Shown here piece by piece: positions 46,574 through 55,682 of a stretch of DNA of 64,000 nt. The notes under the pieces are model-generated. The model was not told the DNA's origin, did no database searches, and worked only from the letters and a program-made list of their open reading frames with translations. Origin of the DNA: Deltaproteobacteria bacterium (GTDB lineage Bacteria > JADJOY01). Position numbers and translations under genes: made by a program. How positions within the stretch are numbered: position 1 is the stretch's first letter; every line of letters starts with the position of its first letter. Location of the stretch: contig JADJOY010000010.1 in the NCBI GenBank assembly GCA_016713535.1, forward strand, positions 1-64,000, given 5' to 3'.

Positions 46574-48049
46574 TCACGGAGACGGGGTGGCCGCGGAGGG
46601 CGCGGCGCTCTCGGCGGGAACGGCGGGCGGCGCGGATGCGGGTCCGCCGCTCGAGAGGGCGACGGCACGCGCCGCGGCGGCGAGCGGCTGGGTGGTCATC
46701 CGAAGCCAGCGAGCCTCGTCGCCCGGCCGCCAGCGCGGCGGGAAGAAATAGTAGACCCGCATCTGGTAGTCGCCGACTGGCAGCGGCATCAGGTCGATGT
46801 GGTAGACGAGCTCGCCGATGGTGCCCGGCACCGACTCGGGCGGCTCGGGCGTGGCGGCGTCGTCGCGCAGCGCCAGGTCGGTCGACGAGACCAGCGCCGC
46901 CGGCAGCTCCATGAGCCACAACATCGTGCCGGGGGCACCGCTGACGAGGTGCCAGGGCGGCTGGCGCGGATCGATCGCCTTCTCGTCGGCGCTCGGGACG
47001 CCGTCGATGGCGTGAAAGGCGCTGGGGGCGGCGTCTTCGGGGGCGGCACCGGCGCGCGGCCGGTAGTAGCGCATGCCACGCGCGGCGTCGTTCAGGTCGA
47101 TCTCGGCGTCGAACCACGCTGCGCTCGCGACGCTCGGGAAGTTCACGGTCTGGTGGATCGCGGTGGGTGCGACGTGGAAGTCGCGATAGTAGGTGGCCTC
47201 GACCACGATCGTCGGCGCCACCGGGATGCCGACGAACGCGAGCGTGTTCTTGACCTCGCGGATCGCGCGCACCGGGCCGTCGAGGTAAGCCGCCACGGTG
47301 CTGTCCCACTCGCTCTCATCGAAGCCGATCGAGAAGAAGAGCTTGGTCTCCACCTTCGTACGCATCTTGAGGCGGTCGACGAAGCTCTTGCCGCTGCCGC
47401 CCGCCGCCGGTGGCACCGACACGCTCGAGAAATAGATCCGATCCTTCCCCGCCTCGTAACCCATCGCGTAGCTCGACGCGGTGACGGTCTCGGTGTCCGG
47501 GTGGTAGTCGACGTAGCGCGTGGTCGAGCGCGGCGGATCGGCGGCGGTGTCGGCGAACGCCAGCAGGTAGACGTAGCCGGTGAGCGGCTCGACCGGGTCC
47601 TTCACCTCGATCTCGACCACCCGCTCGACGCCGGCCGGCCAGAGCGGCGCTTCGCCGGGCGAGCTGGGCGCGAGCGCCGCGGCGCAGTCGCTCGCCATGA
47701 ACACCAGCTCGTCGTGGCCGTCGAGGCGGCCGTTGCCGGCCTCCGGGTTCGCTTCCTTGCCGCCCGGGTAGACGAAGCTCGCGCCGTCGGCGGTCTTTTC
47801 GTCGACCTGGAAGGGGATCGGCACGAGCTGCGTCCCGTCGCTCACGGCCATCAGCGCGAGGCGGCCGAGCTTCGCGCCAGCCGCGTCGCCGAGCTTGGTC
47901 GCCGCGATCACCACCGGATCGGGGGCATCCGGGAACGGCGTTGCACCGGCGGCATGGGCCGGCGACCGCGCCGAGGCCGCGAGCGCCAGCGCAACCGCCA
48001 ACGCCGCGCTGGCGTGTCGTGCCCGCTCAGCTTCGCGCCGCCGACTCAC
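46574..48049 (-). CDS. Large secreted protein, unknown
   Basis: A 491-residue secreted protein from GTG 48049 (signal peptide HASAALAVALALAASARSPAHA). The body is beta-rich and acidic with GNGRLDGHDELVFMASDC near residue 110 (an EF-hand-like DxDxxDE loop), EIEVKDPVEPLTGYVYLLAF, AYLDGPVRAIREVKNTLAF and a YYFFPPRWRP segment. The last 35 residues are Pro/Ala/Ser-rich. It has no known catalytic motif that I recognise. Its 5' end overlaps the YhhN gene by 23 bases and it precedes nnrU, forming a three-gene leftward unit. Confidence 0.75.
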   Translation of the reverse strand: MSRRREAERARHASAALAVALALAASARSPAHAAGATPFPDAPDPVVIAATKLGDAAGAKLGRLALMAVSDGTQLVPIPFQVDEKTADGASFVYPGGKEANPEAGNGRLDGHDELVFMASDCAAALAPSSPGEAPLWPAGVERVVEIEVKDPVEPLTGYVYLLAFADTAADPPRSTTRYVDYHPDTETVTASSYAMGYEAGKDRIYFSSVSVPPAAGGSGKSFVDRLKMRTKVETKLFFSIGFDESEWDSTVAAYLDGPVRAIREVKNTLAFVGIPVAPTIVVEATYYRDFHVAPTAIHQTVNFPSVASAAWFDAEIDLNDAARGMRYYRPRAGAAPEDAAPSAFHAIDGVPSADEKAIDPRQPPWHLVSGAPGTMLWLMELPAALVSSTDLALRDDAATPEPPESVPGTIGELVYHIDLMPLPVGDYQMRVYYFFPPRWRPGDEARWLRMTTQPLAAAARAVALSSGGPASAPPAVPAESAAPSAATPSP

Positions 48050-48689
48050 GGCACGCCCCTTCCACGATCAGGTACTGCGCCAGGTAATAGGTCACGTAGC
48101 CGCTCACGATGAGGGGCAGCGACGGCGCGGGCAGCACGAAGAAATTGATCGGGATGTGCGAGTCCGAGATCACGAAGACCACCGCTCCCCACGCGATCAG
48201 CGCGGTACGGGCGCGGTGGACCAGCGCCAGCCCCGTCATGAGCGTGATCACGGCAACGTAGCCGATGACCGGCAGGGCCACGTGCTCACCGTCCACGACC
48301 GGGTTCTGCACGGCCACGAACGTGGCGGCGCAAGCGGTGTAGAGAAGCAGGGCCAGCAGCGCGGGCGCGCGCCGCACCAGCGCGGTCTCGTCGCGGTCGC
48401 GGCCGAACGCGACGATGTACGCGAGGTGGCCGACGAGGAAGGCCACCAGGCCGGGGATGAAGAGCGCCTTCGAGAGCGTGGCGAGCAGAAAATCGCCCAC
48501 CGAGCCGAGCGCCACGCCAACGGTGATCCACCGGCCGTAACCCGCGCGCGTCGCGCGCGCCGCCTCGAGCGCGAGGAGCGCGGTGGGGATCGCCTTGAGC
48601 AGCTCGATCCCGAAGAAGGGCGCGGTGAGGTTGCTCGCCACCGAGACGAGCGAGAGCACGAGATAGGCGAGAGCCGTGCGGGGTCGCAT
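48027..48689 (-). CDS. YhhN/TMEM86 family (lysoplasmalogenase-like) protein
   Basis: A 220-residue protein with about eight transmembrane helices. The central ALGSVGDFLLATLSKALFIPGLVAFLVGHLAYIVAF carries the GDxxL...FxxGLxxFxxxHxxY signature of YhhN/TMEM86, and WGAVVFVISDSHIPIN supplies the conserved SD near the end. Relatives hydrolyse the vinyl ether of lysoplasmalogens; plasmalogen metabolism here is inference. It leads the operon with the secreted protein and NnrU. Confidence 0.88.
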   Translation of the reverse strand: MRPRTALAYLVLSLVSVASNLTAPFFGIELLKAIPTALLALEAARATRAGYGRWITVGVALGSVGDFLLATLSKALFIPGLVAFLVGHLAYIVAFGRDRDETALVRRAPALLALLLYTACAATFVAVQNPVVDGEHVALPVIGYVAVITLMTGLALVHRARTALIAWGAVVFVISDSHIPINFFVLPAPSLPLIVSGYVTYYLAQYLIVEGACRESAARS

Positions 48690-49309
48690 GACCCGCGACT
48701 ATCGCGCGATCGCGCCCGCGGTTCCACCCGGATCGCCGGTGGCCGAGGGTTCGCCCCGGGAGCGTAGCGGCGGGCCCTGTGCCCGCCCGCAGCAGCGATC
48801 GATCGACCGAAGGGGAGAGGGATCGACGTGCCTGCAGACGCAGAGGCTCGCCCGTATCGCCGGGCACGCGGCGCGTGCCCCTCCGGATCGGGACGATCGG
48901 CTGGAGGGCCGCGATCCTTCGCGGCCGCGTTCAGCGGAACGTTTTCGCGAGAGCGCGGGGGCGGTGCAGGTGACGGACGTTGCGGCGGCGACGGAGCAGG
49001 GGCCGAAGGCCCCGTGCCCTCCAGAGCGGAATGGGAACGACGGGATCGGCGGTGCGGCGACGGGGCGTGTCGCCGGGCACGCGGCGCGTGCCCCGATCGG
49101 AGCCGCGATCTCCCCGGCGCGTAGCCGACGTTCGGGCGGGCCCGGCCCCAGGCGATCGATCGGCCGCGAAGGGGCCGGCGCAGGGGCTGCGGCCAGCGCC
49201 GACGCCGGCGCTCGCCCGTATCGCCGGGCACGCGGCGCGTGCCCCTCCCCCGGGCTGAGACCGGACCGGTCCCACCGCGGGACCGCTGGGACTCCGACCG
49301 AGCGGCGCG
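48690..49309. repeat. Repeat-rich intergenic region (family D palindromes)
   Basis: Three copies of GCCGGGCACGCGGCGCGTGC occur at about 48869-48888, 49072-49091 and 49223-49242. The first and third are embedded in a longer repeat with CGCTCGCCCGTATC before and CCCCTCC after, and both are preceded by GCGATCGATCG(A/G)CCG, so a unit of roughly 90-110 bases is duplicated. No gene is evident. The elements resemble REP/BIME arrays, distinct from the RAYT-flanking family. Confidence 0.7.
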
Positions 49310-50884
49310 CTACGGCGGCATCGGGCTGCAGCCGCCGGCGGGCGGTGTCGAGGGGTTGCAGTCGTCGTCGAGGCCGTTGGCGGGCACCTCGGGGTGGCCC
49401 GGGTGGACCGCGGCGCGGGTGTCGTCGCAATCGAGCGCCGCGTGCGGGCAGGCACTCGACGCGGGCGAGCCATAGCCGTCGCCGTCCCGATCGGTGCAGG
49501 CGTCGCACGGCCGGCGCACGCCGTCGCCGTCGTCGTCGGGGCCGGTGCACGCGACGGCGATCGACAGATCCCAGTTCTGGGCCTTCCGCCCGCACGGGAT
49601 CGGCGGTACCGCGGACGGATCCCCACATTGCTCGAGGTAGGTGAAGTAGACGAGCTCGCCGTCGGCGGTCATCGACGTCTCGCCGAGCCCGATCACGGCG
49701 CCGTCGTGGATGCTCGCGTACGGCGTGGCGCGCGCCACGGCGCGCAGGCTCTCGAACGGCCCGTCGGGGCCGGCGTCGGCAGCGGTGGTGGAGAGCTCGG
49801 CCCGATACAGGCAGGCGCGCCCGTCGCAGCCGAGCGCCGCCGGCCCGATCCCGCCGCTCACGAGCAGCGTGCGCCCGTCGGCCGAGACGAACGGCTGGCT
49901 CAGGCCTGCGATCGCGTCGCCGCCGCTCACCCGCACGGGCTTGGGCACGGTCCACGACGCGAGGTCGCTCGGATCCGCGCCGGTGAATTCGGCCACCCAC
50001 AGAGTGGGCGACGAGCTGCACGGCACGCCGCTCGTGGGCGTGGCGGCCGGGTTGTGGTAGGAGTCCCAGTAGAGGATCACGCCGCCGCCCGGGCGGGGGA
50101 TCGGGTGCGGGTTGTCGTCGCGGCACCCGCTGTTGATCACCGCCGGGTTCGAACGGTGATCGCCGCGCGCGACCTCGCTCGGCGCGCCCCACGTGCCGTC
50201 CACCGCGTCCCAGCGCGCCATCCACACGTCGCCGCCCCACACCGTCGACGGCAGCGGCTCGGGCACGAAGCGCACGAACACGAGCCAGTCGCCGGGGATC
50301 GCCCCCGCCGCGCCGTCGGAGTACGGCGTGTTGATCGCCGGGCCGGCGTTGGCGACGTTCCAGGCGCCGGCCTCGAGATCGGCGGTGTAGACGTCGAATT
50401 GCGCGGTCTGCTGGCCGTCCCGGGCGGGGCCGACGATGAAGTCGGTGCACGCGTTGCCGGGGTTCCCGGGCACGAGCGGGTCGTTGCAGATCGGCTCGCA
50501 GGAGGCGATGCCCGCGGGCAGCCCGCCGTGGCCCGCCGCGCAGTCGACGATGCACTGGTCGACGCAGTGCTCGCCGCCCGGCGACACGATCACCTGGATC
50601 GCGTCGATGCGCGAGTACGCGAAGTAGAGCCGCGCGCCGTCCGCGCTGATCGCCGACGAGTCCTCCCAGCCCACGTCGGGCGGTGCGCCGGGCACGTTCA
50701 CGCCGGCGAGGCGCCGCGCTTGCACGCTCGGATCCGGAACCCCGCCGGGGCCGAGGAACTCCACTCCCGCGGCGGCGAGGTCGTCGCCCTCGGTGGGCGG
50801 CATCGGCGCGGCGTGGCTCGCGGCGGCGCTCAACGCGACGGCAAGGATCGCCCCCCGCCACGGGCACGGCGCACGGAGCTTCAT
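49310..50884 (-). CDS. Secreted beta-propeller protein with MopE-type calcium motif
   Basis: A 524-residue secreted protein (signal GAILAVALSAAASHA). PD40/TolB-like propeller repeats (ISADGARLYFAYS, FVSADGRTLLVSGG, MTADGELVYFTYLE) cover most of it, with several disulfide-type Cys pairs. The C-terminus carries DDDGDGVRRPCDACTDRDGDGYG and DCDDTRAAVHPGHPE with NGLDDDCN, the MopE/'putative metal-binding motif' that binds calcium. It ends GGCSPMPP without a sorting helix. No clear Shine-Dalgarno sequence; ATTGTAGAAA lies 83 bases upstream. Confidence 0.78.
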   Translation of the reverse strand: MKLRAPCPWRGAILAVALSAAASHAAPMPPTEGDDLAAAGVEFLGPGGVPDPSVQARRLAGVNVPGAPPDVGWEDSSAISADGARLYFAYSRIDAIQVIVSPGGEHCVDQCIVDCAAGHGGLPAGIASCEPICNDPLVPGNPGNACTDFIVGPARDGQQTAQFDVYTADLEAGAWNVANAGPAINTPYSDGAAGAIPGDWLVFVRFVPEPLPSTVWGGDVWMARWDAVDGTWGAPSEVARGDHRSNPAVINSGCRDDNPHPIPRPGGGVILYWDSYHNPAATPTSGVPCSSSPTLWVAEFTGADPSDLASWTVPKPVRVSGGDAIAGLSQPFVSADGRTLLVSGGIGPAALGCDGRACLYRAELSTTAADAGPDGPFESLRAVARATPYASIHDGAVIGLGETSMTADGELVYFTYLEQCGDPSAVPPIPCGRKAQNWDLSIAVACTGPDDDGDGVRRPCDACTDRDGDGYGSPASSACPHAALDCDDTRAAVHPGHPEVPANGLDDDCNPSTPPAGGCSPMPP

Positions 50885-50966
50885 GTCGCCACGATGTCGC
50901 CGCACCGCCCGCGACGCAAGCGATCCAGCGACGAGCGCGCTCCGGCGCGCTCGCGACCGAGCCGCA

Positions 50967-50976
50967 TTTCTACAAT
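50967..50976 (-). promoter_or_regulatory. ATTGTAGAAA element (copy 5)
   Basis: Reads CATTGTAGAAATG on the minus strand (CATT-GTAGA-AATG dyad), 83 bases before the ATG of the secreted propeller gene and oriented toward it. The HAD gene lies on the other side, 121 bases away. Confidence 0.42.
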
Positions 50977-51096
50977 GGCTTACGGTGCCGCACGCCCCCG
51001 CGCGCGCCGAACGCACGACGAAGCGCCTCGGACGGCGCGTGCGCGGGTCGGGGCCTTCTTCCCGCGGCCGGTACGCGCCGTGCACCGTTGCCGCCC

Positions 51097-51753
51097 ATGC
51101 GCAGCTATCGGAGCGTGCTCCTCGATCTCGATGGAACCCTCATCGACAGCAACGACGCCCACGCCAAGGCGTGGGTCGATGCGTTCGCGGCGGTCGGTCG
51201 ATCCGTGACGTTCGCGCGCGTCCGGCCGTTCATCGGCATGGGAGCCGACCAGCTCATGCCAGCCCTCGCCGGGCTCTCCGAGAGCTCCGACATCGGTCAG
51301 GCCATCACCCGCCACCGCGCGCGACTCTTTTCGCAGCGGTACCTGCCCCACCTGCGTCCGTTTCCGTTCGCGCGGGAGCTGCTGGGCGAGCTGCACGCAC
51401 GGCAGCTCGGCCTGGTGGTGGCGACGTCCGCCAAGAAGGAGGAGCTGGCGGGGCTGCTCGAGCTCCTCGGCGCGGCCGGCTGGATCGACGGGGCGACGTC
51501 GTCGGACGACGTCGAGCGCTCGAAGCCCGAGCCCGACATCGTGCGCGCCGCGCTCGCGCGCGCCGGCTCGGATCCCGCGGAGACGGTGCTCCTCGGAGAC
51601 ACGCCGTACGACGTGGCGGCCGCGCGCGCCTGCGGAGTGGACATGATCGCGTTCCGTTGCGGCGGCTTCGGCGACACGGCGCTCCGCGGAGCCGTCGACA
51701 TCGTCGACGGGCCGCACGACCTGCTGGTCCGCCTGAAGGACGCGGTCTCGGGG
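51097..51753 (+). CDS. HAD-family phosphatase (PGP/beta-PGM-like), 3' end corrupted
   Basis: A HAD hydrolase of about 215 residues: motif I LLDLDGTLIDSNDAHAKAW with the nucleophile Asp, motif II VVATSAKKEE, motif III Lys in SKPEPDIV and motif IV LLGDTPYDVAAARACG. The alpha-helical cap places it among phosphoglycolate phosphatase or beta-phosphoglucomutase-like enzymes. The true stop should lie close to 51750-51800, but no stop appears: the frame stays open through a G-rich corrupted stretch into the next gene at 52399. No strong ribosome binding site at ATG 51097. Confidence 0.85.
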
Positions 51754-52398
51754 GCGGACCGACGGGGCGGAAGGGACGGGGGACGGCCCGGCTCCTGCGG
51801 GGGGCGTGAGCGCAGGAGTGGGGGGTGGCGGGCAGGTTGCGTGGCCGGGGGGGCTGAGAAAAGGAAGGGGGGGCGGCACCCGCGAGGACCGCGTCTCGAG
51901 GCCGACCGGCACCGGCCGGCGAGCGCCTGCGGCGCGGGCGGGGGGGGGGGGGGGAGGGGGGGTAGCCGACCGCCGAGGCGCGAGCACCGCCGCCGTGTCC
52001 AGGTTGAGCGACGTCTCGTCCGCCGCCGCGGGCAGCTCGGGCTCCGCGGAGTGGGGAGCGCACACGGCGCGCGAGACGACGGCGGGGGGGGAGGGCGAAC
52101 GGCACACCACGAGGACGCCGGGGCGACGGAGGAGGGCGCTGTGGAGTGGGCAACGCTGGTGAGGTGTTGGCGCGTGGGCAAGGATGCGACGACGGCGTCG
52201 TCCCTGGCCGTTGCCGCGCCGCCCGTTGTGCACGGCTCGTTCCAACCTCGCGTCACCTGCAGCGCGAAAGGTTCCGCCCGACAGAGCGCGCGGCGGAGGG
52301 CAGCACCACGATCGCCGGTCGGCGAGTGCTCCATCGGAGCTACCCTCGGCACCCCTCGCTTCGGTCGCCCTCGCCGACCTTCCCGAACGGAGCCCACC
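51754..52398. other. Corrupted G-rich region between two genes
   Basis: Contains G runs (about 51935-51967, also 51851-51885 and 52083-52092) and a skewed, G-rich strand lacking stops in the plus frame, so the HAD and oxidoreductase frames fuse. The opposite strand gives only poly-Pro. About 52150-52390 looks normal. By analogy with 3660 and 42093, one or more GC hairpins were probably misassembled here. No gene is called. Confidence 0.5.
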
Positions 52399-53415
52399 AT
52401 GAAGCTCGACGCACCGATCCTCGCCCTCGACCTCGCCGACGTCGCGGAGGTCGTGCGCGCCGTCGAGGCCACCGGCGTCGACGGCCTCTTCGTCTTCGAA
52501 GGGCCGCGCGAGCCGTTCTTGCGCCTCGCCCTCGCCGCCGAGCACAGCTCGCGCGCCACGCTCTCGACCCAGGTGGCGATCGCGTTCGCGCGGAACCCGA
52601 TGATCGTGGCGCAGCTCGCCTACGACATCCACGCGTATTCGCGGGGACGCTTCGTGCTCGGGCTCGGCTCGCAGGTGAAGGCGCACATCGAGCGGCGCTT
52701 CTCGGCCACGTGGTCGCGCCCCGCCGAGCGCATGCACGAGTTCGTGCGCGCGCTGCGCGCGATCTGGAGCGCGTGGCAGGACGGTACCCGGCTCGCGTTC
52801 CAGGGCGAGTTCTACACCCACACGCTCATGCCACCGCTCTTCAACCCCGGCGCGAATCCGTACGGGCTGCCCAAGGTGCTGGTCGCCGGGGTGGGCGCGC
52901 GCATGACCGAGGTCGCGGCCGAGGTCGGCGACGGGATGCTCGTCCACCCGTTCCACACCCGCCGCTCGCTGGAGAGTGTGACGCTGCCGGCGATCGAACG
53001 CGGCCTCGCCACCGCGGGGCGCGAGCGCAGCAGCTTCGAGCTGTGCGTGCAGGCGCTGGTCGTGACCGGCACCACCGCCGAGGACGCGGCGCAGGCGCGC
53101 GAGCTGACCCGCCAGCAGATCGGCTTCTACGCCTCCACACCCGCCTACCGCTCGGTGCTCGAGAGCGAGGGCTGCGGCGACCTGCAGGGCGAGCTCCAGA
53201 CACTCACCCGCGAGGGCCGCTGGGGCGAGCTCGGCGAGCGCATCGGCGACGATCTCCTCGAGCGCATCGCCGTGTGCGGCGAGCTCGCGGCGATCCCGGG
53301 GCTCTTGCGCGAGCGCTACGGCGAGATCGCGGCGCGCATGTCGATCGCCTCGCCCTTCCCGGTCTCCCTCGACGTGATCCGCACCATCGCCGACGGCCTG
53401 CGTCCGAAGGGCTGA
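52399..53415 (+). CDS. F420-dependent LLM-class oxidoreductase
   Basis: A 338-residue bacterial-luciferase-like TIM barrel: ATGVDGLFVFEGPREPFLRLALAAEHS, STQVAIAFARNPMIVAQLAYDIH, RFVLGLGSQVKAHIERRFS, and KVLVAGVGARMTEVAAEVGDGMLVHPF. These match the TIGR03617-type LLM family that uses coenzyme F420 (or FMN); the substrate is unknown. No F420 biosynthesis gene is in the window. ATG at 52399 with CGGAGCC; the upstream extension in frame is corrupted sequence, not protein. Confidence 0.9.
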   Translation: MKLDAPILALDLADVAEVVRAVEATGVDGLFVFEGPREPFLRLALAAEHSSRATLSTQVAIAFARNPMIVAQLAYDIHAYSRGRFVLGLGSQVKAHIERRFSATWSRPAERMHEFVRALRAIWSAWQDGTRLAFQGEFYTHTLMPPLFNPGANPYGLPKVLVAGVGARMTEVAAEVGDGMLVHPFHTRRSLESVTLPAIERGLATAGRERSSFELCVQALVVTGTTAEDAAQARELTRQQIGFYASTPAYRSVLESEGCGDLQGELQTLTREGRWGELGERIGDDLLERIAVCGELAAIPGLLRERYGEIAARMSIASPFPVSLDVIRTIADGLRPKG

Positions 53416-53448
53416 GGGCGGCCCGCGGGTGCGGTCGGAGCAGACCGA

Positions 53449-53534
53449 CGACGGGGGCTGGAACCCCCACCGCCACGATGACCGGTTGGTTTGATTTGCA
53501 GTCGTAGGGCGGGGGCCTCCGCGCCCCCGCCAGC
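53449..53534. repeat. REP pair (families B and C)
   Basis: GGGGGCTGGAACCCCCACC (about 53453-53471) is followed by GCGGGGGCCTCCGCGCCCCC (about 53510-53529). This is the same pair as at 3801-3931 but in the opposite order, indicating composite BIME-like units. It lies 30 bases before the lyase gene. Confidence 0.72.
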
Positions 53535-53559
53535 GCTTCCCCGGCGCTATTCTCCCTCC

Positions 53560-54930
53560 ATGGACAGCTGGCGCACGATCTTCGAGCCGTTCCGCATCCA
53601 CTCGGTGGAGCCGATCCGCGTCACGTCGGTCGCCGACCGCGAGAAGGCCCTCGACGCGGCGGGCTGGAACCTCTTCCACCTCCACGCCGACGACGTCCTC
53701 ATCGACCTGCTCACCGACAGCGGCACGGGCGCCATGAGCCGCGACCAGTGGGCGGCGATCCAGCACGGCGACGAGTCCTACGCCGGCTCGCCGTCGTGGT
53801 TCGCGTTCCAGGAGAGCGTGCAGGCGCTCTTCCCGTTCCGCCACGTGATCCCGACCCACCAGGGACGCGCCGCCGAAAGGATCCTGTTCTCGGTGCTCGG
53901 CGGGCCGGGCAAGATCATTCCCAACAACACCCACTTCGACACCACCCGCGCCAACGTCGAGGCGAGCGGTGCCGAGGCCGTCGACCTGGTGATCGCCGAG
54001 GGCCGCGACCCGTCGCGGATCCACCCGTTCAAGGGCAACGTCGACGTCGAGGCGCTCGAGCGCTTGCTCGCCGCGCATCCCGGCCAGGTGCCGGTGGTGT
54101 TCGTCACCATCACCAACAACTCGGGCGGCGGGCAGCCGGTGTCGCTCGCCAACCTGCGCGCGGCGCGTGCGGTGTGCGACCGCTTCGGGGTACCGCTCTT
54201 CCTCGACGCCTGCCGCTTCGCCGAGAACGCGTGGTTCATCCGCACCCGCGAGGACGGCCAGGAAGGCCGGCCGATCGTCGAGATCGTGCGCGAGCTGGCG
54301 TCGCTCGCCGACGGCATGACCATGTCGGCCAAGAAGGACGGGCTCGCCAACATCGGCGGCTGGCTGGCGATGAACGATGATGCCCTCGCCGAGCGCTGCC
54401 GCAACCTGCTGATCCTGACCGAGGGCTTCCCCACCTACGGCGGGCTCGCGGGGCGCGACCTGGAGGCCATCGCGCAGGGGCTGCGCGAGGTGGTCGACGA
54501 GGACTACCTGCGCTACCGCATTCGCTCGACCGAGTACCTCGGCGAGGCGCTGCACCGTGCCGGGATCCCGGTGGTGCGGCCGATCGGCGGGCACGCGGTG
54601 TATCTCGACGCCCGCGCGCTGCCCCAGGTGCTGCCGCTCGAGTACCCCGGGCAGGCGCTCGCGTGCGCGCTGTATCGCGAGGGCGGGGTCCGCGGCTGCG
54701 AGATCGGTACCGTCATGTTCGGCCGCCACCCCGACGGCACCGAGACGCCCGCCGCGATGGACCTGGTGCGCCTCGCGATCCCGCGCCGCACCTACACCCA
54801 GAGCCACATCGACTACGTGATCGAGGTGGTGCGCTGGGTGGCCGAACGCGCCGGCGACCTGCGCGGCCTGCGCATCGTCGAGCAGCCCGCCATGCTGCGC
54901 CACTTCACCGCGCGCTTCGAACCGCTCTGA
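53560..54930 (+). CDS. Tryptophanase/tyrosine phenol-lyase family enzyme
   Basis: A 456-residue PLP-dependent beta-eliminating lyase aligned end to end with TnaA/Tpl: LIDLLTDSGTGAMS, GDESYAGSPSWFAFQESV, IPTHQGRAAERI, TITNNSGGGQPVSLANL, LDACRFAENAWFI, PLP-Lys in MSAKKDGLANIGG (Lys258/259), EGFPTYGGLAGRDLEA and IPRRTYTQSHIDYV. It would split tryptophan, tyrosine or a related amino acid to pyruvate and ammonia; residues fixing indole versus phenol specificity were not decided. No tnaC leader or permease is next to it. The ATG lies 25 bases after a REP pair. Confidence 0.9.
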   Translation: MDSWRTIFEPFRIHSVEPIRVTSVADREKALDAAGWNLFHLHADDVLIDLLTDSGTGAMSRDQWAAIQHGDESYAGSPSWFAFQESVQALFPFRHVIPTHQGRAAERILFSVLGGPGKIIPNNTHFDTTRANVEASGAEAVDLVIAEGRDPSRIHPFKGNVDVEALERLLAAHPGQVPVVFVTITNNSGGGQPVSLANLRAARAVCDRFGVPLFLDACRFAENAWFIRTREDGQEGRPIVEIVRELASLADGMTMSAKKDGLANIGGWLAMNDDALAERCRNLLILTEGFPTYGGLAGRDLEAIAQGLREVVDEDYLRYRIRSTEYLGEALHRAGIPVVRPIGGHAVYLDARALPQVLPLEYPGQALACALYREGGVRGCEIGTVMFGRHPDGTETPAAMDLVRLAIPRRTYTQSHIDYVIEVVRWVAERAGDLRGLRIVEQPAMLRHFTARFEPL

Positions 54931-54938
54931 GGTGCACT

Positions 54939-55107
54939 CGGGCGGGGACGGGCCCCGCCCCTACGAAGGCGCGCTCGGCGGTCGTGGCGGTCCGGGTCCC
55001 GCCCCCACGTCTCTCGAGCCGCGCTCGTAGGGGCGGGGCTGCCCCCGCCCGCATCCGCCGTTCGATCTGCGTCGTGGCGGGCGCGCGACCGCGTCGCTGC
55101 GGGCGCG
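54939..55107. repeat. Left REP/BIME unit flanking the RAYT gene (family A)
   Basis: A forward palindrome GGGCGGGGACGGGCCCCGCC (about 54940-54959, then CCTACGAAGGCGCGC) and an inverted copy TCGTAGGGGCGGGGCTGCCC (55025-55044) face each other. After the inverted copy comes GCATCCGCCGTTCGAT...GCGTCGCTGCGGGC, which is repeated after the gene at about 55749-55802. The arrangement is a head-to-head BIME. Confidence 0.85.
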
Positions 55108-55198
55108 GCGATTGCCTCATCGACCATCGAATGCGGATCTCCAAAGACCTTCCCGCCGACGCGCGATCGGTGCGCCGATTGCTCTGGCTCGCGCCGGC

Positions 55199-55678
55199 AT
55201 GCACCGCGCCGAACGCAAACGGATCCGCCGGCCGCCGGACGTGTACCTCGACGGCGGCCGGATCTTCTCGGTCACGTGCGCCGTGCGGGATCGCAGACCC
55301 GTGTTCGCGGATCTGGCGTTTGGCCACGAGTGCGTCGGGGTGCTGCGCGCGATGCGCGACCGCACGGGCGCCAAGGTCTTCGCGTACTGCTGCATGCCGG
55401 ACCATGCGCACCTGGTGCTGAGCCCTCCCCACGCGCAGTCGCTCCCCGCGTTCGTCGGTGAATGGAAGGCCCGGTGCTATCAGGCACGACGGAGACGCGG
55501 CGCGATGGAGCCGTTCTGGCAGCGCAGCTTCTTCGATCACGCGCTCCGTACGGACGCCGAGCTGCACGCGGTCGTCGCCTATGTACTCGAGAATCCCGTG
55601 CGAGCGGGGCTCGTCGGGGACCGCCGCGACTATCCGCTGTCGGGGTCCTTCGAGCTCACGTTCGACGGCGCCAGGTAA
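55199..55678 (+). mobile_element. REP-associated tyrosine transposase (RAYT)
   Basis: A 159-residue Y1/HUH-type transposase related to IS200/IS605 TnpA. The HxH motif is His69 and His71 in CCMPDHAHLVLSPP, the catalytic Tyr is probably Tyr128 in VVAYVLENPVRAGLVGD, and PFWQRSFFDHALR is a RAYT signature. An upstream TTG at 55112 could extend it by 29 residues, but ATG 55199 starts the conserved core (RRPPDVYLDGGRIFSVTC). It is flanked on both sides by inverted REP pairs, as expected for a self-contained RAYT-REP system that spreads REP elements. Confidence 0.92.
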
Positions 55679-55682
55679 GCCC

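Noticed and set aside
48851-49245. CRISPR array
   Set aside because: Only three palindromic copies at unequal spacing of 150-200 bases, without uniform spacers or cas genes.
50980-54903. A 1307-residue frame on the minus strand
   Set aside because: It runs antisense through HAD, oxidoreductase and lyase genes and the corrupted G-rich block; low-complexity Pro/Arg product.
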